The notes under the pieces: generated by a model
What the model was told of the DNA's origin: nothing
Seen by the model: only the letters and a program-made list of their open reading frames with translations
Databases searched by the model: none
Shown here: one piece after another, positions 1-10,862 of the stretch
Layout: each line of letters opens with the position of its first letter
Numbering within the stretch: the first letter of the stretch is position 1
Position numbers and translations under genes: made by a program
DNA from: Acanthochromis polyacanthus
Lineage: Eukaryota > Chordata > Actinopteri > Pomacentridae
Reading direction: 5' to 3'
Length of the DNA: 64,000 nt
Assembly (NCBI RefSeq): GCF_021347895.1
Contig: NC_067115.1
Coordinates: forward strand, 15,013,876-15,077,875

Positions 1-3000
1 ACCTGCTGTCCAAAACCCACCAGCAGCCAGTTGATCTCACTCCACAGCTCTCTGCAACAGTGTCAGAGGAACACCTATTAGTCATTTTAAAAAGTAAAAC
101 AAACTGTAAACGCAAAGTTGGTATTTTTCTTAATAAATAATAAAGAAGTTAAAGCAAACATGTTATCATACAGTTTTACACATCCAGCCGTCACAGAGCA
201 GCAAAACCAGTCACGTTTCTGGCCAACTGGTGAAAGTTAAGTCCAAAATTCCTTTTAGCTCTGATTTGGTTCCCACCAGTAAAAATGCAACCGGAGAATA
301 AAATTCCCTCAAACTGCTTATGGTTTAGAGGGTTAATCCCCAGAGTCATTGATAGTGTATGTTTCTGACTTGGTGACTCTGGCCTCCATAGATTTATTGG
401 CCACGATGAATCCGGTTGTTCATGCCGTTACCTGGGTAACCACTCCTCCAGGGCTTTGCGTGTTTCCTCTGGGTTCTTGGTTGGCTTTCTGAGCCAGCCC
501 AGCCTGTTAGAGATACGATGCACATGTGTGTCCACGCCTAGAAAACAATCGTCAACACAAATGAACACATGCACTGAGTGTCCTCACAGTATTCCTCAGA
601 TACCAGTTTTTTAGACACACACGCAGTCTCAAGCAACAGATCCCATCCCATCACAATTTTTTCCTGTGTTCACACTTTCCAGCGCTGCTAAATGATGTAA
701 TTTTAGCTGTTTCTTTAAAGATAATAGATCTTATAAACCTGCCGACAGGTTTTGGGGTTCAGCGGATTAATTCATGCTATTATTTTAAACATGAATAATT
801 CATTTGTAAGTGTCTGTGCAGGCGTCAGATTTAGGTTCCCACCAATGCCGGACACTTGGTCCCAGGCGATGTCCATTGCCAGATGAGCCATCTTGGGTCC
901 AACTCCCGGTAGACGAACCAGCCCCTCCACAGTGTTTGGGATGTCTCCTCCAAACTCCTTCTGCAGCATGGCGGACGTCAGCTTCAAATACTTCACTTTA
1001 TTCTGGAGAAGAGTGAAACCAGGTTAACTTTAACTTACTAAACTGAAGGACTGAAACACATCAAAGGAAAACAAAATATCCTGTATTACCCTCCAGAATC
1101 CCACAGGATAGATGAGTTTTCCCAGTTTTTCATCATCAGTAGCCAGTATATTTTCGACCGTGCAGCCGTGCGCTCGGAGCTTCTGCATCGCTGCTGCTGT
1201 CACCTGGTCCTTCGTTTGACTGGACAACATGAGCGACACCAGCACCTGGAAACGCCTCACCTGTGAAAACCCCAGACAGAATAATTTAATATTTGATTCA
1301 GACTTTAAAAAACAAATCTACTCCACACATACATGTCCAGGGGCGTTGGGGTCGTAGCATTTCTCTGCTCCCATGTGATCTACAGGTGCATCTCGGCTGC
1401 TCCTCATCTCACGAATGAATCTCAACTGCTTCCTCCAGTCAGGAGGTTCCCAGCGCTCCGTCTTCACCGGTGAAACTCCCTCATCCTGGTCATATTCCAC
1501 CTTTAGCTGTCTCCTCCTGCGACTGTGTGGATGCTGTAGTGGAGCTTCTGGTTCTGTTTTTGACTTAAGTTCACAACAGCTACCTAAATAAGAAGAAACA
1601 TGTCAATAGAGTAAGTCATCAGTAAAAAGAAAGCACACTACATAGCAAAAAGTATATTATTGTTCAAACATTATAAAAACAGTAATTTGTGATTTTGGTA
1701 CATCTCATTTACATCACAGTAAGAGTAAGTCTTCTGAATCCTAAATTTATAGATAAAATAAATACACGGTGAGGTCAAGTCAAGTCAAGAAATCTTTAAT
1801 GTCCCCGCGGGGCAATTTTTGGTGCAGCCAGCAGCAAACAACAGACAAAACACAATAAAATGCGATATGCAACAATAAAAATAAACAACAGAAACAGCAA
1901 TAATAATAATCAGTTAAATACAATAGAATACAAGATAAATAAAAACCTAAGGAAAGTTAAAATGACCACAGAGCGGACTGCCTTATAAAGGCGTTAAAAA
2001 CCGTTCTCTGTTACTGACTAATCCAGCCAACTAAGTACTAATTCACCAATCTGATGCAACTCTCATAAATCTAATGTTACCGTAAAGGAGTACTGGACTT
2101 CCACAGAACAGATGTTAACTCTCTGAAACCAAAAACTCGCCGGCAGGTTAGAAAGGCATGTAATTCTTTAAAAATGATCAAAATTACACAATTTATCAGA
2201 GACAAAAACCGTAAAAACAGAAAAATGATGTAACTTTCGACATTACGATGGTTTCTGATGAACTGTTTAACTGTGATGTGCAGTTAACTCCGGGGAAAAA
2301 ATTACAACAACTGAGCTTAAAATCTTAATTCTGTCTTACTTTAAAACAAACAAACAAACAAACAAAAAACACTAGCACTAGACAGATTTTGTAAGATTAA
2401 ACTGTGCTACCTGACACAATAGTGAAATCATGATTGACTCAGGTGTGACAAACAGTCACTTGACAAAAAAGTCAGGAAATATTGAGGTGAACTGCTGGCT
2501 GTGTCAACACAAAGCGGAGAGGAGACCAGTTCAGAACCTAATAAAAATGTAAGTAGTAAACTTCCCCAGTGAGGGATCAATAAAGTTTATTTTATCTTAT
2601 ATGTATGGTATGAAGAGCCACCTATTGGTAACATCTCAGGGCACTTTTGAGTCCAGATTTTTTTTTTTTTTAATTTGGTAAAATAAGGAAATTCTACTTT
2701 ATTTTTTTTCCTTTGTAAATGAATTGTGGCATTTTTATGGTGCCATGAAGCAAAAATAAAAGAAACACAATAAGGACTGAAACTGCATGGGGTTTAGAAG
2801 GTTTAAAGGTATTAAACACAAATCAGAGACAGCATCAGACCCAGCTTAATGTGGTTTACATACAACTACGCATTTTCTTTTGTTTCTTTTTCATAGTTAA
2901 AATAAGGGTTCCAAGCATTTAAAATGACTTCCAGACATCACTAAAATAGGAACCCAAAATGTTTAACACTGTTGTACATCATTTTACATTGTGGAAAAGA

Positions 3001-3407
3001 AAACGCAGAATCAGTCGCTCAGAGCTGTAAGTTAAGTTTCCCTAATTTCCCCATTAGCAGAGGCGAACTTTAAAATGAATAAACAAACTTTTCCAGGCTT
3101 TGCGCAGGCGTAGTGTAGTCTGTTAGAAAGTAGTTAAATGACTGATAGTTCATTTATTTCCACATTTTAATGATCAGCGTCTGTCAGCTAGCAACCTACC
3201 AGTCGATAAGGGGGCCGAGGAGGGTCTCTGCTCGGACACTGCCTCCTCCTCCGCCTCTACCTTCATCGCCACAGAGGAAACCTGGTCCTCGGTCCTCCTG
3301 CGGGTGAGTTTGGACCTGAGGGAAGCCGCAGCAGGTGGACAGACAGCGGACTGGTTCCCACTGCGGGTCAGGACGGACCTGCTGTGCATGAAGTAAGGAG
3401 AAGCCAT
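1..3407 (-). CDS. nthl1: NTHL1, endonuclease III-like DNA glycosylase/AP lyase (partial, 3' end off window)
   Basis: Bifunctional base-excision-repair glycosylase of nucleus and mitochondria that removes oxidised pyrimidines and nicks the abasic site. Exons read on the minus strand: 3407-3200, 1583-1333, 1260-1090, 1002-843, 537-432 and 51 to about 3; all have AG/GT borders and the phases join in frame (315 codons). Seen: a basic Ser/Arg-rich N-terminus that could be a mitochondrial presequence, the WEPPDW and DAPVDHMG segments, [13 protein letters not shown], the helix-hairpin-helix [13 protein letters not shown] with the catalytic Lys, and the following GVDTHV segment with the conserved Asp. 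The start at 3407 has A at -3 and G at +4, and an in-frame stop lies upstream at 3450-3452. The [4Fe-4S] cysteines expected after GFGQQ lie beyond base 1. The neighbouring TSC2 supports orthology. Confidence 0.95.
660..775 (+). repeat. Short interspersed repeat, family also at 2110-2205, 54110-54200 and 62190-62280
   Basis: In the NTHL1 intron between exons 4 and 5. It holds a segment ending in a GCCGACAGG-like core followed by a TTTTGGGGTTCAG-type end. The reverse complement matches 2110-2205 over most of its length by eye, and weaker same-orientation copies are seen upstream of PKD1 exons. The element class is not recognised. Confidence 0.5.
1584..3199 (-). other. nthl1: NTHL1 intron 1
   Basis: No coding signal seen. 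It contains a segment at about 1772-1860 (tandem tcaag steps, then an ATCTTTAATGTCCCCGCGGGG-like stretch), an inverted copy of the 660-775 repeat at 2110-2205, and at about 2560-2600 a GGGATCAATAAAG-type tail that commonly ends fish LINE/SINE copies. The rest is AT-rich unique-looking sequence. Confidence 0.55.
2110..2205 (-). repeat. Inverted copy of the 660-775 repeat
   Basis: Reads TTAACTCTCTGAAACC then CGCCGGCAGG, and is similar to the reverse complement of 660-775 over about 90 bases. Both lie in NTHL1 introns, in opposite orientation. Confidence 0.5.
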
Positions 3408-3452
3408 TATCAAACCAGAGTACGTGAACACACCGTGGAGCTGCTGCAGTTA

Positions 3453-5284
3453 CACGGAGCTGAAGTTAGTTTACCGTTCGTAGTTTGTGGTCACGAGGAG
3501 AGCGCCAGAAGTTGAGTAATATAAATAAATACACACAATAATTTAGATGAACCTGGAAGAATTTAATAAAAATGACTGCTAAAAATACAGTGTGTGCTTA
3601 GATAATCAAAATAATGCTGCAGTATTAGGCTAATGTGGAAATACTGTCAGAAGCTCCAAATTACCATTTAAATAATAATAGAAAAAAATATATAGTATAA
3701 AAACTGAAATTTAAACCTCAGATGCAAAAATGTGTCAAGTTAAGCGACTGTAATTTATATAACACATTTAAAATTCAACACTGTCGCTGTAATGTGCAGT
3801 ATTTCACTTTTATCTCATTTTTCTGGTGCAATATTTAACTCTCCCGTTCTCTTCATTTACAGGCACCAAAAAATATTGTTTCCTTGTCTGAAAAAAATTC
3901 CAAAAATGTAGCCAAAAAAATTCCCCAAATTTCTGAAAATTTACAAAACCTTCAGGAAGAAAATTCTAATAATACCTTTAAAGTGTCCCCTAAAAGTTTT
4001 ATTTTAAAAAAATCCCCCAAATTTGGCAGGAAAATTCCTTTAAATATTTTAAAAAATGAATAAAAATCTTCCAAAAAATCCTTAAAATATCTAAAATGAT
4101 TACATATATATCAATAAAAACTTGTAATATTTTCTTTAAGAACATTCACAAAAAAAATCCGTTAGTTTTATCTTCTTTTATCTTCTCCTAGCTTATCTTT
4201 AGCTAAAGTGCTTTGCAGTAGAGAAAAAGTTTCGCTGTTACGATTTTACCAAATAAATTCAAATATTAGAGTTAAGATCCTACAGTATGATTTATTGTGT
4301 GAATTTATCTCAGTAAGTTGTATATTATGCCTAATCCTTCAAAAAAAATTACATAAAGGGCAAATTTTCACAAAGAGTTGTAATTGTAAGGTTAAGTCCT
4401 CACAGTATTAATAACTGTGGAGATCTACCTGACTTGTTTTTAGAGTTAAAGTTAAAACACAACAGATTTGAGAATTCATTTGGAGCACTTTTGAGGTGTT
4501 TGAGAATGTCTCAAAAAATTGTAATAATATATATTGTAACACAACATGCAATCCAAATATATGTCACTTTATGTATTTATGATGACATGTGCAATGTCCA
4601 GTTTCGTCAACAAAAATGAAACAAACTTCAGTTTAAAATTGGGATATTTCGTCCAAATGACTTTATTCCACATGCCTCATTCAGATATGCACCAAAAATA
4701 AACCATTTGCAGAAAAATTCTGCACTTCTTGGTGCAATTGAGAAGCCATTTGTGACTCAGCTGTGATCAACAGTGAGGTGACAAAAATTCAACTCTTTGG
4801 CTGAACTGCCAGCTGTTTTCACAGAGCAGATAGGAAGCAAGTATGGAAATAAATGAAGAATGGAAATTGTAAAATATCTGTAATATGTAGACACCATTAT
4901 TTCTGGTATTGGCAACACGTGTGGACACTTGGGAAAGTCTTGTCTATTTCAATTTCAGGTTTAAAAATAAATAAACAAACAAAAATCAAGTTTCAGTTTG
5001 TTATACTAGAGCACCTCTCTCAGGTAGTCTGCTCACAGTGCAGCTCCAATGAGGAACCAACTTCATTAGCATCAATATGCTAGCTAGCTGCTAGCTTAAC
5101 GGCTGAAAACGTTTCACTAATTAGTGTCGCTAACTTTGTACAGTTAAATTTCTTTACGAAGCTGATGATAAACAACAAAATGGCTCAGTTTCTGTTGATG
5201 TTCTTCAGTTTATTTGGCAAAACAGATAAAACTAGACGGCTAACAAACGAGCGTTTAGCATACTTTGCGTTTAGGTCGCTTGAG
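3453..5284. other. Spacer between NTHL1 and the TSC2 promoter
   Basis: About 1.8 kb between the divergent NTHL1 and TSC2 genes. In human the two genes are almost touching, so this spacer is enlarged. It is AT-rich and holds the repeat at 3846-4160; 4200-5270 shows short open frames only, none resembling a protein I know. Confidence 0.6.
3846..4160 (+). repeat. Interspersed repeat, inverted relative to a copy at 58025-58530
   Basis: The stretch beginning GGCACCAAAAAATATTG and continuing through GTTTCCTTGTCTG matches the reverse complement of about 58200-58525 by eye, including the CAGGAAGA and TTTTATTTTAAAA blocks. This copy appears truncated relative to the one in the PKD1 intron. Class unknown. 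Confidence 0.6.
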
Positions 5285-5400
5285 AACTACATTTCCCATG
5301 AGCGGCCGCGGCAAGTGTGTTTTTGTAGGAAGTGCCGCTGTCACAGCATTAGTGTGTCATCCGGTTGACGAGTGGAGGACTGAGAGCAGGCTTTCGGCAG
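5285..5400 (+). promoter_or_regulatory. tsc2: Probable TSC2 promoter with ZNF143/STAF-like and ETS-like motifs
   Basis: AACTACATTTCCCATG at 5285-5300 closely resembles the ZNF143/STAF core (ACTACA-TTCCCA). It is followed by a CG-rich stretch with AGCGGCCGCGG and an ETS-like AGGAAGTG at 5328-5335. This lies just before a CG-rich leader with a splice donor at 5506. No clear TATA box was seen, which fits a housekeeping promoter. The transcription start is not determined. Confidence 0.55.
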
Positions 5401-5505
5401 CGAGTACAGTCTTTATATGAATGCACAGACGCGGGCGGCTCTGTCGGCTGCATCAGGGGCGAAACTGCGACTGAATGAATCCGAAAGCGAGTCAACTTCG
5501 ATAAG
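5400..5505 (+). other. tsc2: Putative TSC2 non-coding leader exon
   Basis: A GC-rich segment ends at a strong donor, ATAAG|GTGAGA, at 5505/5506. Joined to the acceptor at 8859/8860, an in-frame TAA (5502-5504) sits just upstream of the ATG at 8910, which supports that ATG as the start. Human TSC2 also has a non-coding first exon. The 5' end is a guess. Confidence 0.55.
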
Positions 5506-6480
5506 GTGAGAGGGGAGGAGGAGGACGGGGGAGGAGGCGGCGACGTTGTTTTTTAGGCTAACAGACCTTGAATGCCACACAGAAGTGCTGCTAGCCTGTG
5601 ACTGGCAATGTAAAGCGTTGCTACGGGTTCAGCAGCGCCATTGTGCATTTCTCCTGGTAATGAACTGTTCGTGTTGCTCAGGGACATGACTGGCTCTGCT
5701 CGGAGGATACCTTGCACCGACGTGGTGGTGGTGGTTGTTGTTGTTGGGCTGAAACAGAACAGTCGTTGTCTGTCTGCTCACCTCCCCTCCCCTCTGTCTC
5801 TGTCAAGTCCACATGACAACAAATTCTTTAAACCTGCCCCCTGGGTTTACACATTTACTGGCTCCGAACTTCAGCCCTGGTTACTCTCAAAGGGTCACTT
5901 CACCCAAATTAGAAACCACATTTCCTCATTTACCTCTTCTGGCATGTGGCTGTGCATAAAGTAATGAACTCCAGTTGTTGAAGATTTAAAGGCAGTGTCT
6001 CAGCTAACTTTATTAACCCATTCAAGTCCAGTGTTAGAGGAGAAAAACACCACAATTCCAGACTGACATAGTTACAGTACAAAATATAACCGCACTAAAC
6101 AGCCACACCTGCATGCACAAAAATCTGCTAGGCCATTTTTGCACTTCTTTTCTACCATATACTTTTCTATTTATATACACACACAAGGGTGCTATAAAAA
6201 GTTCTCACCCTCACTTGGAAACAAGGGGTGTAACACCCATTTTGGGGCATAGTTGTATACTATAAAGCCTCATATCACCGTCCACAAAAAGTCAGATGTT
6301 TGGAGCAGCCAAAGGAAAAAGTGAGAGAAAAGCTTTGAGCTTGTTGCTTCAGGACTATACTTTTGTCCACACAGCATAGAAGGTAGAAGCAGCCTAATGT
6401 GGCTTTGAACTGTTGGCCCATGAAACCGGTTCACCCGACCTGCACAGTCTGACTTCTGTTTCCAGAAGTGAAATCCCACT

Positions 6481-7418
6481 TACAGTCCTGGTCACCACTA
6501 TTGGCATTCTTTCATTTTTTTGTATAACCTGTACGATATCTTCAGGACTGTACCAAATTCATATGATTGTAATTTTTTAATTGGATGTCCAAAGTAATTT
6601 AACAAAAAAAATATTATTTTTCATCTTGCATGTTGTAAGCTCTATTTTTGTTTCTTCTGTCCACAAAACATTTTCCCAGAAGGATTGTGCTTTGTCCAGG
6701 CACTCTTCAGCAAAGATCAGTTGTTCCTTTTCACGCCTTTTCTTCAGCAATAAGGTCTTCCTCCATCCATGAAGCCCTGCTTGGTTTTAGTATATGTTAC
6801 GTGTTGAAACCATTACCCCAGATTATTCCAGGACCTTTCAGGTCTTTGGATGTTTTATGTGGTGTTTTTTTTTTTTTTTCACAGTTTGCACAAAGCTTTA
6901 AAGATTTCTCTCATCAGTTTTCCTCTTCCTTCCATGTCCAGGCAGGTTCTTGACAGTTCCATGCTTAGCAAACTTCTTAATAACATTGCACACTGTTGAA
7001 ACAGGGATACCAAGGCCCTTGGAGATGGCTTTATACCCTTTAGAAGTAACAGGGAATAACATGTAGCTTTTTAAATCATTTAAGTCATCATTCATTGGCT
7101 AATTTATGCCATGTGGACGCTGACAGTTTATCATCAGGTGATTCTAATTTCTGATTAATTGCAGTTGAATCAAAATGTTTTTTCCCCCACACTGATCAAA
7201 AAGGTGCCAATACCAATGTCACAGCGCAATCTTTCAATTTCACAGTTTTTTTCCCCTCTAATTGCTTTTCCAAAATTGCAGTTTTATCATTTGCTATTCA
7301 GTATCAAGCATGAGCTGTCTGTAGACCAAAGCTGTTTCACTAGATTCATTTTTTTCAGGAAATATTCTACATTATGTGTTTAAATTTCATGGGTGTCAAT
7401 AATGGTGACCAGGATGTA
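6481..7418 (-). mobile_element. Deleted Tc1/mariner-like DNA transposon
   Basis: The left end (6481 onward, TACAG-TCCTGGTCACCA) and the reverse complement of the right end (7418 back, TACA-TCCTGGTCACCA) form imperfect inverted repeats of about 30 bases, both ending in TA as expected for Tc1 insertion. Inside, on the minus strand around 7095-6900, a frame encodes a helix-turn-helix segment (KAISKGLGIPVSTVCNVIKK and a basic stretch) typical of the Tc1 transposase N-terminus. The DDE catalytic part is absent, so this is a non-autonomous remnant of about 940 bp. Confidence 0.8.
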
Positions 7419-7576
7419 GTCACAATGGTCAAAGTAATGATGAAGTCAAGCAGGCTGTTTAGGAGAATCTGGCAGCTCAAGATGTGGCTGTCTTCCTCAT
7501 TGATGGGACAGTGAAGCTTTAACATTGGTGCACTGAAGTTAAAGGAGACTATGTTGGAAAAATAACACAAGAACAT

Positions 7577-7650
7577 TGAGAATCAGAATCAGCTGTACTT
7601 TATTGATCCATGAGGGGAAACTGCTTCTGTTACAGTTGCTCCTATTCAAA
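7577..7650. repeat. Interspersed-repeat fragment (fish retroelement tail)
   Basis: AATCAGAATCAGCTGTACTT followed by TATTGATCCATGAGGGGAAA resembles a common fish repeat end. Family assignment is uncertain. Confidence 0.45.
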
Positions 7651-8909
7651 GTCAGAAATGTGAACGGGACAAAATATATAAAGATAAGTAGAAGTTATGT
7701 CCTAAGAAATAAACAGAAGTAGAAACAATATCAGCATATCTATTGTGCTACTTTGTCTAATGTAGAATGTGCTTTTCTGAAGAAATACAGTGTAATAGTT
7801 TGTTATTGCACCAATGTTCTCAGCAATCTTCCTCCTGTGTTTTCTAGGGAGGCTGAGAACTTTCTGAAGTACCCTCATATATAGATTTTGCATAGAAGTA
7901 CTTATTAAACTTTCCTTTTTATTTGCAAAATCTGCACAACAGGCTTTCAACTTTGATTGTTACTTACAGTATCTTTTCCAGAACATGAATAAAGTCTTAC
8001 GCTAATAATAGTAATACATGCGATAGATTCAGTTTAATAAAATGCTGCATTTTAACTGTAAAAATATCAAAATTCACACTAAATGGCCAGAAACAATTTT
8101 GAGTAGTTGTTCTTTTGTGCGCAAGCTGTAAAATCAAAGGATACTCCAAACTAAATTATCACTCAACAATGCCTAAAAGAAAAGATTGCCAGATGTAGTG
8201 AAGACAGTTATTTTAGCGCGTAACAAAGAGGCATAAAGTGAGAGATTCATGTCTAACCAGACTGGAATAAGCAATGCAACTGTCTGTTGCAACTTTCAGA
8301 TAAAAACAGTATAGCCTCTCCAAAAACTGCAGAGGAAGAGGCAGAAAGCAGTGATAACTGTTGTCTAATACTAATGTAAAAATTGTGCATATGTGATTTT
8401 TGCTGTGGTCTAAACGAGCACATTCCCTTACCTCTGCAGAACTTAAGTTATAGGCTGAGCATCTCTGTATCCCATGCTTCATCTAAAATGGTTTGTTGAG
8501 ATCCATCTTGACCTAATGGAAAACAATTGCACCTCCTGTGATGTGGATATTGTGCTTTCCATTTTTTGATAATATTTCATTGATTATTGTTCAGTCCTAT
8601 TCTGCAGAGACAAAAAATTGTACATTTGCTTGTTACACTGATTTGGACTTTTTTGCTGATGTTCTCAGAGATCTAGGTGATGTAAAATTTCTGCTGCACT
8701 CTTAACGTATAAGTCAAACATTATGACAGCAAATGAAAAAATAGGGTTTTTTTCAATATTAATTTTTGTAGCTGGAACTTTTTTTCTGAACATAAACAAA
8801 TGGTAAGCTGAAAGAATGATAAAGGTGTGTGAAACACTTACTCTGTGCTACCGTTACAGGCAGCCATCAGTCCCAGCCTGTGCAGTCTGTCATCCCTCCA
8901 GGACAGAAC

Positions 8910-10416
8910 ATGAACAAACAACCCAGCAAGGAGAGTCTTAAGGACAAGGTGAAGGGGATCTTTGGCCTGGGACCACCTCGTCCACCAAGCAAACCGAGTG
9001 ACACTAAACCCTCTGAGCTTATCATCACGACTGACATCATCAAGGTGAGCAGAGCAAACATCTGTGCTTGTTCTCACACTCTGAAATTCTTCAGAGTTTT
9101 TTATTTTTCCTGTCTGGCATTTCATCATGGCCTTCTCTTTCCCTTGATGTGTTTCAGGAACTCCACCCAGACTGTGGTCTGAGCAACCGTGTTCGCATGA
9201 TGAACCACATCTGCGAACTTGCCAAAACAAAAAAGTTTGAGGAGGTGAGGTTACTGACTGTGGGGTTTATTTATTTTTAGTGAGACGGCAACTTGTGCAT
9301 TGTTCAGTATTTTGCAAATCTGTGTACTTGTGTTATCCAGCATGCAGTGGAGGCTGTATGGAAAGCTGTGGAGGACATGTTGACTCCAGAACAGCCACCA
9401 GAGGCCAGACATGCCGTTCTGCAGCTGCTTAGGGCCATTATACAGGGACAGGTATAAATACACAAACACAAACGTTTAGACTAATTCAAAAAGCTCCTGT
9501 CATCTCATAAAGTCTTGTTCCTTGTGTGAAGGGTGAGCGGCTCGGCCCTCTGAGGGCCTACTTTTTCAAAGTGATCAGAGACTACCAACCCAGTAATGAG
9601 GACCTGTCCGACAGACTTGAAGTCTTTAAGGCTTTAACTGAAAATGGAAAGGACATTACATATCTGGAGGAGGACATAGGTAAATATTCACCAGCACAAT
9701 CTCTACTATTTATGAATTGCATATTTAATTTTTGGTGGTTTTTCAACTGAAATCATGAATGCACAAGCCAAAAAATTAAAATTCAAAAAGAGGAAATATA
9801 ACAGACACTTTGTGTCACAGGACTTCATAATCACTGCTAAGCGCTGTGGTGCAATTGTTGGCTGTATCATATCTCAGCTGATTAGTTTCAACTTGTGATC
9901 ATTGCACCCTTTTTATACATGAACTTTGTGTTGACATTACGCAATGCTGCAGTTTGTTTCCTCACATTTCTTCCACATTTTTGACACACAATAATAGTAA
10001 TGTTCTTTGGAGCTCTAATAGTTCACACATGTTGAATTGAAGGCTTATTTTACCCTAGACGGATGAATGTGTTTTTTATCTGAGAAATCTGGTATTGGTG
10101 GTGGAGTTTCTAACTCTGTTATTGCAGGAGTCATAAACATACTATAGGACAAGTATATTTTGCATTTAAATCTCCATAATAATTCAGTCATGGTATTATA
10201 TCTGCATAAATGCTGTTTTTCATTCCTTAATCAACAATAATATTTTCTTTCAACTCTGATTTTTTTCCTCTCTCTCAGCACGCTTTGTCCTTCTATGGAT
10301 GGACATTGGTCTTACCTCCGACTTCCTCCATGTTCTTGTAAATCTAGTGAAGTTCAACAGCTGCTATCTAGACCAAAACGTTTCCATCATGGTCCAGTGA
10401 GTCTCACACACACACA

Positions 10417-10509
<93 letters not shown>

Positions 10510-10775
10510 TTTTCTATACCGGTGGGGACTTACCATTGACTCCCATTCATATCTAACTCCTAACCCTTACCCTAACCCTAACCTTAACCATCACCAAATC
10601 AATGCCTAACCCTAAACAAACGTTTTTGCACTTTTACATTTTTTATTAACAACAATATGGCCAAGAAAACGGTGTTGCCACCCGTGGGGACCTCATTTTA
10701 GGTCCCCACCGTAAGACAAGTCCCCACCTTTATAGCAAATAGTCAGGTCAAAGTCCCCACCTGTATAGCAGAAAC

Positions 10776-10862
<87 letters not shown>

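Larger units (their letters stand above)
5506..8859 (+). other. tsc2: TSC2 intron 1
   Basis: Holds a CG-rich start, GTT/GGT trinucleotide runs near 5723-5748, a deleted Tc1-like element at 6481-7418 and an interspersed-repeat tail at 7577-7650. No coding exon seen in 7660-8850. Confidence 0.6.

Noticed and set aside
3408..3431. Longer NTHL1 N-terminus starting at GTG 3431
   Set aside because: GTG is not a usual start here; the ATG at 3407 has good context with an in-frame stop upstream.
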